Shown piece by piece: positions 10,747-23,007 of a stretch of 64,000 nucleotides of DNA. Source of the stretch: Adiantum capillus-veneris (Eukaryota > Streptophyta > Polypodiopsida > Polypodiales > Pteridaceae); the NCBI GenBank assembly GCA_014529385.2, contig CM043968.1, positions 29,070,013-29,134,012 of the forward strand, read 5' to 3'. Position 1 is the stretch's first letter; every line of letters begins with the position of its first letter. The notes beneath the pieces were generated by a model. That model saw only the letters and a list, made by a program, of their open reading frames with translations, made no database searches and was not told where the DNA came from. Both the position numbers and the translations under genes were made by a program.

Positions 10747-11308
10747 CCCAAAAAAAATTTACACCTAAACGTTGTTAGAATGGCTGACAATAGTAAAGAG
10801 AGTGAAATTAATGTTGATATATTTGATTTTGCTAATGAGCAGGCTACTAATGATGCCTGTATGCTTGTTAACTACCTTGTTTCTAGGCTTCAAAAAAAGC
10901 CATGGGTAATCCATCCGTCCAAAGTGAAGTGCAACGGAAGCTTCGTGCTCATGGGATTCTCCAAACTCCTCACCATGATGAGAGAGTACTAGGAAGCCTC
11001 CTTGTGAGACTCCCAAAAGAGGCCTCTCTCCGATTTGGGAAGAAGAAGAGGATCCATACAAAGGCTAAAAAATTTTCTTCTTGATGATGCATCTCCTTCT
11101 CAAAGGAGAATTCAAGAGCCCCCACCGAAGGAACGAGAAAGAAGTGAGTCTCATGCCACCTCAACAGAGATGGATCCACGAAGACGAGGGGCTAAATACA
11201 CTCCATCACCTCCTAAACAGAGAATACCATCACACTTGTCCACACCATAATTCAAAGAGGGATGACAAAAAGCAAGAGAAGAAAAAGGCAAGAAAGAGGA
11301 TACCTTCT
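10747..11308 (+). mobile_element. Ty3/gypsy gag 5' fragment, right flank of the TIR transposon
   Basis: The sequence from 10757 on matches 16183-16735 of the intact gypsy element, including the gag start: ATGGCTGACAATAGTAAAGAG at 10780 is intact here but mutated in the full-length copy. A frame change within the fragment breaks the gag reading. The match ends at about 11308, in the Arg/Lys/Ser-rich region of gag, where an older truncation or rearrangement joins unrelated DNA. Confidence 0.85.
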
Positions 11309-12500
11309 TCATTATTAAGGGAATGGGGTCTAAGGGGGCCTCTTTATTTGCCATGGGATTAAAAAGGAGATTATGGAAGGGGCAAATGGGTGGATGCCAT
11401 GTGGATTGAAATGGTGGGTATGGCAGGGCCTAAAAGTAAGTGGTCAAACTTGTACTCTTTTATAAAATACAAAGAGAAAATCTCTTATAAATTCAAAAAA
11501 ATGAACTTTTCTCTAAATAGTTGAGTAAAAACCAATCCTTTCTCTCTCTAATGGCTGCCAGTTTCTCCCCTCCTCTCTCCTAAAAGGGGTCCCCTCCAAA
11601 AATGTGCTGATCATTCCCTCCCTCTCTCTCTATTGTACCATCTCTCACTTCTCTTCACTTCACCTTGTTTCTCTTTCCTTCCTTTCAGTTTTCCCTCCCA
11701 AAAGCTCTGCAGCAGAAGTTTGAACCTCCTTTCCCTCCTCAAGCTTACTACATTCTTGAGGGCTGCATTCTCCTAAAACTAAAGTTCTCCTTTACTCCAT
11801 GGGCTTCACTAAACACCTCTAGCTAAAGCTGAAGTCTACAACATATCCTTATGCTACATCATCCCTCTTTCTTTCCTCAACAGGTTTCTTGCTCCTTCTC
11901 CATTAAGCTCTCTAGAGAGGATCTACTTCCCTCTGAAGCTTTGAAACATTTCTTCCACATTAAGCCAACAAGCAGGTGGAGCAGTATAGCAGTAAGTGGC
12001 ATCCTTCACCTTTGTGTACCATCAAGATTCTTGCTCTTTATACAATTGAGAACATGGATGTGCAATCATAAGGGTTTGTGTGAAGGTTGTGCCACTATTT
12101 CCCATGGCATCATTAGGTACTCGATGACCTAGGAATTTTATGCAGCAATGTACAAGACGCCAATGGATATTGGGTGACGATGGAGTTACAATGAATGATG
12201 TGGGTGACAATGGAGACCAACTCAAGAGGTGCACACAAGGTTTCAAGGAGACACATGGCTTCTCGAGCACACCATTGGAAGGGAAGAATCATGGAGTTCA
12301 AGCAAACACAAGATGGTAAGAGGCTTGCGAAGGTGCATCATGTGTATGTTGCTTCACAACTGAAGCTAGAGACAGCAGTGGCTCCATCGAGGTTTCCTGC
12401 AAATTGTAAATTTTACTCCTCTTGCAAGTTTTTTGGTTATCTATTTAGTATTTCTGCCTTGTGTGTTGCTTTTGATGACTATAAGATTTCCGTTGCTTTT
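11309..12500. other. Unassigned interval with CT-rich stretch
   Basis: The sequence is pyrimidine-rich at 11530-11720 and resembles a plant 5' region or LTR, but I found no matching second copy in the window, no PBS and no convincing coding sequence. Short open frames at 11851-12132 and 12195-12539 have no recognisable features. Confidence 0.4.
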
Positions 12501-12514
12501 TGTTCATGTTTACA

Positions 12515-13358
12515 GATGTTTTCCCATCCAATTTTGTAGAGTCCTTCGCTAGAACTTTTCAGGCCATCCACACTGAGCTTGGCAAATTGCTCTATGCTGG
12601 TTGTCAGTCCTTTGAGCTTGCCTCACGTGACATTTTTTTTAATGATCATACTTATGTCACACCTAGGCGAAATGGATATGGTAATCTATCTCTGGTTCAC
12701 TCGCCAACCGTGGAGAGTTTGGAATGGCCTAAGCCAGATAGTGCCTTGATCGCAGCAACCAAAAGGAAAATTGAGGTGGATGTGCAAGCAGCAAATGAAG
12801 TGCACCTATGGTTCCCATAAAGCCACGGTAACATGGTTTATGTCTCTTCATGTGTTAGTGTTTATATTTCGACTTCAAAGTGTTCACAGGACACCAACAA
12901 TGTGGACTTGCAAAGGGGGAAGTGCGATCAACGGATTTCTTGTAGCTGGATGGGAAACTAAGGTGGTTAACCACTAGGGAGATAGAATGAAGTGCTTTGT
13001 AGTTGTTGACAAGGTGGTGTTCGGATACCATATTGCGAAGAAAAGCTTGTCGATGGTCTTTCTCTATAGAAGATGGAAGCTGACCATGGGAGAATGGGAG
13101 GAACTAGACTCTGAGGTTGCTGCTAGAGAATCAATTGACCTGCAAATACATCTCCATGAAAATGCAGTGCACCACATTACAGTGAACAATGATTGGAATC
13201 TTAGTCACTTTCACGAGTATCTTAATCTTAGATATACCTTGCCCAAGCAATATCTCTTTGTAATCAATAAAAAGATTGTTCGCTCCAGGAAAGAGAAGAG
13301 CTTTCTGTGTGAGAACATTCCGTTTCCGCGATATATGTTTATAAAAGCTTGTACCTGA
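12515..13358 (+). pseudogene. Unrecognised coding remnant, possible ubiquitin-like fold at the end
   Basis: Two coding-looking pieces are present. The first, 12515-12820, follows a good acceptor (tgtttacag) and encodes FPSNFVESFARTFQAIHTEL then YVTPRRNGYGNLSLVHSP, ending ANEVHLWFP. The second, 12930-13358, has one in-frame TAG at 12975-12977 and ends with IDLQIHLHENAVHHITVNND and PKQYLFVINKKIVRS. The strand/helix/strand rhythm of the last 70 residues would suit a ubiquitin-like fold, but this is a guess. I do not recognise a family, and neither a start nor full introns are clear. It could be a host gene remnant or the 3' part of another transposon gene. Confidence 0.35.
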
Positions 13359-13678
13359 CATGGATTTTGTCCACATTAATACATACGGTGTTTTGAATCT
13401 CGCTTCTGCGCATACTTGTTTATTCTCAGCTTGTTCAAGTTTTCGATTGAAACGTGCAATTTATTTGTTGTGGAGCACAAATGTTTTCAATGTTGGTGTC
13501 TTTCAATGCTTTGTCGCGTGATTTTGTTTAAAATTAAATTTATTTTGACATTAATTTAAGTGCTTTTAAAAAAGCGACTTTGGGTATATAAGTGACTTTC
13601 TAGTTTTTAAACTTCATTTCTCACATTCACAAAACTCTAGCTCTAAGCTCTCTTCGCATCTTCTCCGCAAATTAACCC

Positions 13679-14257
13679 ATGGCAACATCTGCTGATGCAC
13701 TTCTCACACAATTAGAAAAGGTAGGACTTGCAGATTGAGCACATGAACTACTTAGTGTGTTCGAGGGACAATTGACATGCACGCCACTACCAACCTTCAT
13801 GCAGAGGCATTCAAAAGCTTTCTTGACTACATGGCGCAGCACATGGAGGAATATGCCATAATCTTTGAGGGATCCGACACTTCGTGGTTGCCAGTGGATT
13901 TCTTGAAGCATCTCTATGCGGCTGACAAAAACTTCCAGTTTTGCTTGTTGAGGTTTATTAAAGGCCTCACAGAAGGGGACTTCAAGATAGAGGATGAGGA
14001 TGATCTCATGGATTTGGGCATGGGGTGCATAGGCACCCAACTTATTTCATGGGACATGGTTCTGGCATTAATTGTGCTTGAGGGCATGGACTAGAAAATC
14101 AAAGGAAAAGGTCAACCAAAGACCTCCTGTGACCATTGTGGAGGAATAAAATGAAGTTATTGAAGAGATAGATGAGCAGGCCGAAGCATCTATGGCACTC
14201 ATACTCATGCAAGATCCCATTGCCACTGAGGAGGAAGATCGAATGATAGAGGGAGAT
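13679..14257 (+). pseudogene. Unrecognised ORF remnant, 5' part, interrupted by the gypsy element
   Basis: An ATG at 13679 opens MATSADALLTQLEKVGLAD and then stops. A different frame, from 13777, encodes 105 residues (FKSFLDYMAQHMEEYAIIFE, LPVDFLKHLYAADKNF, FKIEDEDDLMDLGMG). A third stretch up to 14257 encodes EVIEEIDEQAEASMALILMQ and DPIATEEEDRMIEG. Frame changes and stops between them show prior decay. The last frame is cut by the gypsy insertion at 14257/14258 and continues at 23008. Not a family I recognise. Confidence 0.45.
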
Positions 14258-15788
14258 TGTCATAATAATCAATATCTAATTCTCCTAAATGATTTTCTCA
14301 TATTAAACTGATCATTTAATGTGGGGAAGTGCCAGGGGAGAAAAAGCTAGAATATTGGTTAAACTAGCAGACCAGCCATAGTAGGGATCCAAAGGGGGTG
14401 CAACAATGGGCTAAAAATACCCTAAGGTTCAGCCCATTAAGACTTCCAAAATGCTAAGGTTCCAAAATTCAAAGGTTATGTCCAAAGGTCAAACCTAGGG
14501 GAATTGGATGCTTTGTGTGTGTGAAACAAAGTCTTTGCATATCCCTACATGGGAGGGGGCGAGCCCTTCTTCTAGGGTATGAGAGAGAAAGTCACACACA
14601 CACACACAGGCTTCCTTTACACACAGGGAATTAGGGACACATGTCAGCTCCCTAGCCCAGATGCCCACACGGTGTGCCCAATTCCTATTGGATGGCCTTG
14701 GAGGTGGACCAATGAGAATTAGGCTAGAGTAAATCTAGTTTATTTAATTTAAAAACACTTAATAAAAGAACCAATGAGAAATAAGTCTCCTAGAAGACTA
14801 TTGGACAGTTTCCCAAGGGGTCCAATGAGCATTCAAGAGCCCAATGGCTTGCATGATTCCTATTGGCCAGGAGGCAAAGGGGTCCAATGAGAGTTTAGTT
14901 TAATTATTAAATTACCTAAAGCTCCCACAAAAGGGGAAAGGGGGACACATGTCAGAAGGCTATCACTTATGCTCCTTAATGGTCATTGGCTTGACTTGGG
15001 GAGGGCCAATAAGGCTGGAGCAAGAGCAAATAGCAAGAGGGCTCGCCCAAGAGAGAGAGGGGGCTGATTTTTGCAAGGCATTATCACACACACACTCACA
15101 CAATCTCATGTGTGAAGAAAGAGAAGACTATCTCTTCCCAAGCTTTAATGGAGAGCTCATCACCTACTCCAAGCTTGTGAGATAGAAGCCTACATCGACA
15201 CACTCTTGGCTTGTGGATGCAAATCCAACCAAGAGCCAAGCTTCAATGCATGCTCATCTCCTCTACCAAGCTAATTACTAAGCTAAAGCTATGCTAATAT
15301 GAGTGATTATGTGAGGAGATATACATCTTTCTCGTAAGATACTCCTTCTTCCTCTCAATCTACTCTCATACCCTGCTAGCTCTCACCATCTTCGAAGGTG
15401 TGTGAGGTCTTGGGTCTGAGAACGGGGATAATTAAAGTTGTGTTTACTAAGTGTTCTGCTTAGTGCATGAAGCTTTCATCTTCATTGCACTAGCTAGTCT
15501 TGAAGGAACACAAAGAATTGTATTGTACAATGTCTCTCTTGATGGGAGAAACCATAATACAAAGCCTTTTGGAGGGGGGAAAATCCGGTCCTCAACTGTT
15601 GTCAATAGCTTAATTTCTCTCTCTTTTGAAAGTATTGTTGATGCTATCTAACTAGGTGTTATGCTTTTTGTTGCTCTCTCCACCCAAGCACTCTTGTAAT
15701 TCTCATTAGGAATCTATTCTAATGAAATGCCCACTATGTTCATGCTAATTTCCGCTACACATAAGTTTTTAAACCATTAAATGTTACA
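14258..15788 (+). repeat. 5' LTR of the gypsy element
   Basis: 1531 bp, begins TGTCATAATAATC and ends TTAAATGTTACA. Relative to the 3' LTR it lacks 42 bp near 14394; the longer form is also in the solo LTR, so the 5' LTR took the deletion. Both LTRs of this element share a short deletion (near 15578 and 22792) that the other family members lack, confirming they are a pair. Confidence 0.95.
14678..15010 (+). promoter_or_regulatory. Cluster of eleven CCAAT/ATTGG boxes in the LTR
   Basis: CCAAT or its complement begins at 14678, 14687, 14709, 14771, 14800, 14822, 14841, 14862, 14884, 14985 and 15006. Many neighbours are 19-22 bp apart, about two helical turns. CCAAT is the binding word of the NF-Y trimer (known biology). 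The cluster is repeated in the 3' LTR, the solo LTR and the truncated copy's LTR. The role as an LTR enhancer is inference; the exact U3/R border is not visible. Confidence 0.55.
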
Positions 15789-15789
15789 T

Positions 15790-15801
15790 TGGTATCAAAG
15801 C
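15790..15801 (+). other. Primer binding site, initiator tRNA-Met type
   Basis: TGGTATCAAAGC lies two bases after the 5' LTR and matches the usual plant PBS TGGTATCAGAGC except for one base. It is where minus-strand cDNA synthesis would start. Confidence 0.9.
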
Positions 15802-16205
15802 ACAAGGTTTCTCTTTTCTTGCTCAAGAAGGGAGGTCCTCAAGCTAGCTATAAATGGTTGGTATTATTAATTGCCTGTGAGTAAGTAGAATAGGGAATTT
15901 TCAGCCTTGCAGTGCGCCTGCCTTCGTGCAGTTAATGGGGCATCACCATCGAGAGCTATGGTCTTAATAGTGGAGTCCTACGGGGCTTGCCTACGGCTTA
16001 ACCACTATTGAGCTATTAGAAGCTTGACAGGAGCCGGTGCTATTTTGGTGTCGAAAGACCCTCTCTTCTATTCCTTGCAATTAATGGTATTCGAGCCGTG
16101 GGTACAGTAGCTTGAGTGCTTTTTCTAAAGGGGTAAAGAGGAGTAACAACTAGGGCTTGAAGTGCCAAAGTACACCTAAAAAGTTTACACCTAAAAGTTG
16201 TTAGA

Positions 16206-18224
16206 AGGGCTGACAATAGTAAAGAGAGTGAAATTAATGTTGATAACTTTGATTTTGCTCATGAGCAAGCTACTAATGATGCTGCAATGCTTGTTAACTA
16301 TCTTATTTCTAGGCTTCAACAAGCCATGGGCAATCCATCTCTCCAAAGCGAAGTGCAACAGCAGCTCCGTGCTCACAGGATTCTCCAAGCTCATCACCAT
16401 GACGAGAGAACACCTAGGAAGCCTCCTTGTGAGACTACCAAAAGAGGTCACTCTCCGATTCGGGAAGAAGAAGAGAATCCGTACGAAGGGCTCAAGAATT
16501 TACTTCTTGATGATGCATCTCCTTCAAGGAGAACTCAAGATCCTCCACCGAAGGAACGAGAAAGAATGGAGTCTCCCACCACCTCGATGGAGATGGCTCC
16601 ACGAAGACGGCGGGCTAAACGTTGGCCATCACCACCAAAGCGGAGAAGACCATCGCACTCTTCTCCACGCCATAATTCAAATAGGGATGATAAAAAGCAA
16701 GAGAAGAAAAAGGCGAGAAAGAGGACACCCTCTTCTCCATCTTCTTCATCCTCTCCCTCTTATGAAAGTGACGGTGAAGACAAAGAAGATCAAGACAAGA
16801 AAAAGGCGAGAAAGAGGTCACCCTCTTCTCCACCTTCTTCAAATTCTTCACCTTCTGAAGAAAGTGATGGTGCAACCTTTGAACCATCAAAAAGAAGAGG
16901 CCATAGGAAATCCTATGCCGCATGGAAGAGGTCATCCAAGCTGAAGAAATTCAAAGAGGGAGGGAAGAGCATCTCTTTCCTTACCTATGATGGTACCTTT
17001 GGTGCTACGAACAAAGTCTTGGCCTTTATACAGCAATTTGATGCGGCGTTTGGAGATGAGGGCTTCACGGAGTCCTCTAAGCTATGCCATGTAGCTATGC
17101 ACTTTCAAAAGTCTGCCAGGCAATGGTGGTCTAGCCTACGAGCCAACGGTGAAGCTCCACGAACATGGAAAGCTTTAAGAGCTTCCATTGTGAAGCAGTT
17201 TTTGGCCACTGATGCCAAAGACAAAGTACTCACCGAATGGCGAAGCTTAAAGCTCTCTCCCAATGAATCGATCCACAAATATGTAGACAAGTTTTGGGAC
17301 CTACAACTCAAAGCCACTGTCTTCAAAAAGTTGGATTTTGGAGAGCAAAAGCAACAATTTTGTGCGGGATTAACCGAAGAAATGGCGGAGTATGTCAACT
17401 CCCAAAGGCCACGTACCATATCGACGGTAATACACCATACTATGGTGGCCTCACGAATCAATTTCCAAACAGGGGCTAAAAGAAATAATAAGCCCCCGGG
17501 AAACAAGGGTTCCAATGAGCGTAAGGGGAAGGACAATGTCCAAAAGTCTCCTAAGGGCAACTCCAACAAAGCTAAAGAGAAGGGAGTTTACAAAGGTAAG
17601 AACAAACTCTCTCCTGAAGGGCTTGAGCGTTATCGCAAGGATAATTGGTGTTTCAAGTGCGGCGAACAAGGGCATGCGTACCGCGCTTGTCCCCAAAAGA
17701 ACAACCGCCAAGACCCTCCTAGAGTCTTGGTTGAAATCCAAGAGGAGGAGACTCACCAAACTCATCACAAAGGATCTCCTCTATGCCATGATTGGGGAAA
17801 GGTAAGAGAACATGATGCTTTTATTCTCTTTGACCCTGGTTCTACTCACAATTTTATATCTATAGAGTTGGCCACCAAGCTAGGCATACAATCCTATGAG
17901 ATGGGAGATGTCCTACCTGCAGACAGTGCCTTCAAGGGGCAAGAAGCTTCAGTCACTCCCTTAATCGGGAAATTGAGGCTTCATGTCCAAAGCTATGTGG
18001 ACAAAGAGGACTTCTTTATCTCTCCTCTCAAGCATGAGGATGTAATCCTAGGGGCACCATGGTTTGACCGCCTGGCTGCCGATGTTAAATTTCCTGAAAG
18101 GAGAATCTCCTTTAAGTTAAGGGAAAAAGACATGTATATAGATGCTAAGGAAATGGGTAACACTATCCCCATTGTACATACACTAGCTTTCAACACGTCA
18201 ATAAAGAGCTCTATTTCTGTGTAA
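16206..18224 (+). pseudogene. gag: Gypsy gag-protease, start codon lost
   Basis: The frame is open from 16206 to a TAA at 18222. The position of the family start is AGG here (16206-16208) but ATG in the fragment at 10780, so the first ATG is now 16287 (645 aa). Order: a Lys/Arg/Ser/Pro-rich segment (residues about 60-215), the Ty3 gag core with FGDEGFTESSKLCHVAMHFQ, ARQWWSSL and the helical EWRSLKLSPNESIHKY, a CCHC zinc knuckle (CFKCGEQGHAYRAC, about 17651-17692), and a retropepsin-type aspartic protease with FDPGSTHNF near 17830. The usual D-[ST]-G is D-P-G in this copy, a change that may impair catalysis. The product would package RNA and mature the polyprotein in virus-like particles. Confidence 0.88.
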
Positions 18225-21071
18225 ATGATTTTTGTTAAAGATTCTCAAAATGAACCTAATGATTTAGCAAAAGAAAATAAAAGCAACCAAAAGGAATTAG
18301 AGTTATCCAATTTTCTCAAGGGGTTTCAAGATGTTTTTATTGGCGACATCCCTTGTGAGCTACCTCCTAAACGAGGTAATGATGACCATGCAATTGAACT
18401 TCTTCCAGGAAGTTCACCGCCTAAGAAACCTCCTTATAGAGTTTCTCAAGCTCAACAAGAGGAGATTATGCGGCAAGTGCATGAGCTAGTCGAAAAGGGC
18501 ATGGTTAGGCCTAGCTCATCTCCATTTTGCTCACCGGTGTTATTAGTGCAAAAGAAAGACGACACATATCGTATGTGTGTCGACTATAGAGCACTAAATA
18601 GGATCACTATCAAGAATAGGTTTCCCGTTCCACGGGTGGAAGACCTATTTGATAAGCTACAAGGATCTACCTACTTCAGTAGGATTGACCTAAAAAGTGG
18701 CTATCATCAGATAAGGATAGTTGATCAAGATATTGTAAAGACCGCATTTCGCACAACATTTGGTCTTTACGAATACATTGTCATGCCTTTTGGCTTGACC
18801 AATGCACCAGCCACATTCAACCGCTTGATGGAGAAGCTGTTCAGGCCTCATCGAACCTTCACATGAGTGTTCTTTGATGATATTATCATCTACTCTAATT
18901 CATTAGACGAACACAAGCAACACCTCCAGGTAATATTTCAAGTTTTGAGAGAGAATAAATTTTATGTTAATCGAAAGAAAAGTGAATTTTTCTTGCAAGA
19001 GATTCAGTATTTAGGTCACATTATCTCTCAAGATGGCATCCAAATGGATCCATCAAAGTTAGAGGTAATAAAAGGATGGCCTAAACCAAGGAATCTTCAT
19101 GAACTAAGAAGCTTTATAAGTATGTGTGCATACTATAGACGCTTCATAGAAAAGTCCTCACAAATTGCGGGACCATTACATGACCTAACAAAGAAAAGAG
19201 TTAGGTATACATGGTCTGCTAAAGAGAACAATGCTTTCGAAAAGCTTTAAAAAAACCTTATCTCTCAACCTGTGCTTACACTACAGGATCTCTCAAAACC
19301 ATTTAAGGTCCAATGTGATGCTTGTGGTGATTGCCTTGGAGCTGTTTTACTCCAAGAAGGGCACGCCATAGGCTATGAGAGTCGAAGGCTCGACCCTGTT
19401 GAGCAAGCTCTAGGCATATATGAAAAGGATCTCCTTGCAGTTCTACATGCCTTAGACTCATGGAAGCACTATTTATTGGGAACTCCTTTCATTCTGCGAA
19501 CGGATCACCAAAGTCTTAAGTACTTCATGACGCAGACCAAGCTCTCCGACAAACAAATGAGGTGGGTAAATTTCCTTTCGCAATTTCATTTTCATATTGC
19601 TCACATTGCTGGCAAGCATAATCAAGTCGCTGATGCACTCTCAAGACGGCCGAGAGTGAATGCGGTTTCCATAGCAACTCACAATGATCTATCTTAAATG
19701 ATAGATGAGTACACTATTGATCCCGATTTTAGAGATGTGATTTCAGCCCTTGCATTAGGGAAGAAAGAAGAACCATTTACTTTACAAGATGGTTATCTTC
19801 TCTATGGCAATAGACTATGCGTTACTAACTCACTACGTGAGAAAGTAATGTGTGAATCTCATGCTCCACCGTATGCGGGGATTAGAGGGATTCAGTCTAC
19901 CTTAAAGGGAATTGAAACATATTTCTATTGGCCTACCATGAAAGTGAACATACAAGAGTATGTTTCTAAATGTGTGGGAGAGCATATCCATGGATTTTAT
20001 CTTTGGATTGCCTAAGTCTATCCATGGGAATATGGGAATATGGACGATAGTAGACAGCTTCAGTAAACAAGCTCATTTTATACCTGTCAAAAAGTCTATC
20101 AAAGCCCATCAAATGGCAACCCTCTTCATTTCACAAATTTTCAAGTACCATGGCTTGCCAATGTCTATAGTGTCGGATAGAGATACTAGAATGACCAGTA
20201 ATTTCTGGAAGGGTCTCTTTGAGAATTTAGGAACAAGGCTAAACTTCTCTTCGGCCTATCATCCACAAACGGATGGCCAAAGTGAAATAGCTAACCTAAC
20301 AATTCTCGATCTACTAAAAGCCTATGTAACGGAAGTAGATAAAAGATCCCAATGGGAGAAGTACTTACCGTTAGTGGAGTATGCTTACAATAACACTTTA
20401 CATACTTCCACAGGAAAAGCAACTTTTGAGGTAATTGAGGGAAGATCAAAAGTCCCTTGCTACTTAAGGTACATGGGAAGATCTTCGCTGCAGAGGAGTA
20501 TAGCCGAGACCTACAAGAATCTTTTCAAAAGATTAAGGATGCTATCTCTATCTCACAACAAAGGAAAAAGGCTGCTGCTGACAAGCACAGAAGAGCCCAA
20601 GCCTTTAAAGAAAAGGATTGGGTCTTGTTAAAGTTTCCCAAGGTTCGATTAAGGCACACGACGGGGAAGAATCGTACGGGCCACCAAAAGTACTATGCTA
20701 AACTAGCAAAAAGGTACTATGGTCCCTTCCAGATTCTTAGGCCAATCAATGAGATGGCCTATCAACTGAAGTTGCCCAATCATTGGCTCATACACAATGC
20801 TTTCCATGTGAGCCTATTAAAGCCGTACAAAGGAGAGCCACCTCAAGAACCCACTATTAAAGACCCACCGGAGATTGAGGACCAAGAGGAGGTGCTGCAG
20901 CCCGAGTCCATCCTCCGACATGAAGACAAGGTATTAAGAGGCGGTAAGACTATCCGACGATATCTTATTAAGTTTAAGAATTATCCTTTTGAAGATGCTA
21001 GATGGATGCAAGGCATACAATCAAAGGATAACCTAAACCTTGTCAATGCTTACAATGCTTCCCAAGAGTAA
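18225..21071 (+). pseudogene. pol: Gypsy pol: RT, RNase H, integrase, chromodomain-like tail, broken
   Basis: It is in frame with gag after the TAA at 18222. [33 protein letters not shown], and the FDD active site (FFDDIIIYS) right after a TGA at 18864. A TAA follows at 19248. RNase H: DACGDCLGAVLLQ, LRTDHQSLKYF, NQVADALSRR, then TAA at 19695. Integrase: the H..H half of the zinc finger is present (MCESHAPPYAGIRGIQ), but the second cysteine region is deleted near 19970 with a frame change. The core keeps D (TIVDSFSKQAHF), D (IVSDRDTR) and E (GQSEIAN). A second frame change near 20457 restores the first frame for the C-terminal domain, which ends with a chromodomain-like stretch (YLIKFKNYPFEDARW) and stops at 21069-21071. 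Chromovirus assignment rests on that tail. Confidence 0.88.
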
Positions 21072-21416
21072 GCAAATGTACAAAATTTTAAAAATGAACA
21101 AAGTTTTTTTTGTCTTATAAGACTCTCTTTTTCTTTGTTGTGCACAAAAATGAAGTAGTATGCATGCTTAGATCAAGTTTGCGGAGACGACGTCTCCCAA
21201 ACACCAAGTAGAGCTTGTCACTCTACTATGGAAGACTGATAGGACTAATGTGCAGACATGCTTGCGGCAGCCTCAGGCTCTCAAGCGCCAAATAGACTAG
21301 TAATCCATTGCGGAATGATGTCGTAGGGTAACATAGGGATCCTCTACCCGCTAAGAAAAGGACTGATGAATATGCTTTATCTTCTCTACACCATAGTCGA
21401 GGACGACTATGATCTC

Positions 21417-21429
21417 AAGAGAGAGGTAA
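21417..21429 (+). other. Polypurine tract of the gypsy element
   Basis: The purine run aagagagaggtaa directly precedes the 3' LTR and is the expected plus-strand primer. The 345 bp between the pol stop and this tract hold no further ORF. Confidence 0.75.
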
Positions 21430-23002
21430 TGTCATAATAATCAATATCTAATTCTCCTAAATGATTTTCTCATATTAAACTGATCATTTAATGTGGGGAA
21501 GTGCCAGGGGAGAAAAAGCTAGAATATTGGTTAAGCTAGCAGACCGGCCACAGTAGGGATCCAAAGGAGGGAAAATAGGGATCCAAAGGGGGGGCCATCT
21601 GCAAAAGAGCCAAGTGCAACAATGGGCTAAAAATACCCTAAGCTTCAGCCCATTAAGACTTCCAAAATGCTAAGGTTCCAAAATTCAAAGGTTATGTCCA
21701 AAGGTCAAACCTAGGGGAATTGGATGCTTTGTGTGTGTGAAATAAAGTCTTTGCATATCCCTACATGGGAGGGGGCGAGCCCTTCTTGTAGGGGATGAGA
21801 GAGAAAGTCACACACACACACAGGCTTCCTTTACACAAAGGGAATTAGGGACACATGTCAGCTCCCTAGCCCAGATGCCCACAAGGTGTGCCCAATTCCT
21901 ATTGGATGGCCTTGGAGGTGGACCAATGAGAATTAGGCTAGAGTAAATCTAGTTTATTTAATTTAAAAACACTTAATAAAAGAACCAATGAGAAATAAGT
22001 CTCCTAGAAGACTATTGGACAGTTTCCCAAGGGGTCCAATGAGCATTCAGGAGCCCAATAGCTTGCCTGATTCCTATTGGCCAGGAGGCAAAGGGGTCCA
22101 ATGAGAGTTTAGTTTAATTATTAAATTACCTAAAGCTCTCACAAAAGGGGAAAGGGGAACACATGTCAGAAGGCTATCACTTATGCTGCTTAATGGTCAT
22201 TGGCTTGACTTAGGGAGGACCAATAAGGCTGGAGCAAGAGAAAATAGCAAGAGGGCTCGCCCAAGAGAGAGAGGGGGCTGATTTTTGCAAGGCATTATCA
22301 CACACAAACTCACACAATCTCATGTGTGAAGAAAGAGAAGACTATCTCTTCCCAAGCTTTAATGGAGAGCTCATCACCTACTCCAAGCTTGTGAGATAGA
22401 AGCCTACATCGACACACTCTTGGCTTGTGGATGCAAATCCAACCAAGAGCCAAGCTTCAATGCATGCTCATCTCCTCTACCAAGATAATTAATAAGCTAA
22501 AGCTATGATAATATGAGTGATTATGTGAGGAGATGTACATCTTTCTCGTAAGATACTCTTTCTTCCTCTCAATCTACTCTCATACCTTGCTAGCTCTCAC
22601 CATCTTCGAAGGTGTGTGAGGTCTTGGGTCTGAGAACGGGGATAATTAAAGTTGTGTTTACTAAGTGTTTTGCTTAGTGCATGAAGCTTTCATCTTCATT
22701 GCACTAGCTAGTCTTGAAGGAACACAAAGAATTGTATTGTACAATCTCTCTCTTGATGGGAGAAACCATAATACAAAGCCTTTTGGAGGGGGGAAAATCC
22801 GGTCCTCAACTGTTGTCAATAGCTTTTTTTCTCTCTCTTTTGAAAGTATTGTTGATGCTATCTAACTAGGTGTTATGCGTTTTTTTGCTCTCTCCACCCA
22901 AGCACTCTTGTAAGTCTCATCAGGAATCTATTCTAATGAAATTCGCACTATGTTCATGCTAATTTCCGCTACACATAAGTTTTTAAACCATTAAATGTTA
23001 CA
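21430..23002 (+). repeat. 3' LTR of the gypsy element
   Basis: 1573 bp, begins TGTCATAATAATC and ends TTAAATGTTACA, followed by the target copy GAGAT (23003-23007). It differs from the 5' LTR by the 42-bp deletion of the latter and scattered substitutions, so the insertion is not very recent. Confidence 0.95.
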
Positions 23003-23007
23003 GAGAT

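Larger units (their letters stand above)
14258..23002 (+). mobile_element. Complete Ty3/gypsy LTR retrotransposon (chromovirus-like), 8.7 kb
   Basis: Two LTRs (14258-15788 and 21430-23002), each TG...CA, are flanked by a perfect 5-bp target duplication GAGAT (14253-14257 and 23003-23007). The internal order is PBS, leader, gag, protease, RT, RNase H, integrase, chromodomain-like tail, purine tract: the Ty3 order. The coding region has lost the gag start codon and carries four internal stops, a deletion and two frameshifts, so it is defective. Another full LTR of the family (24967-26558), a truncated copy (27043-29554) and a leader/gag piece (1-137, 10747-11308) show it was active in this genome. 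Confidence 0.95.

Noticed and set aside
14949-15185. Protein-coding ORF in the LTR (also 15451, 22665 and the reverse at 25104)
   Set aside because: They fall within LTRs and repeat in each copy; no domain and no conservation pattern of protein.
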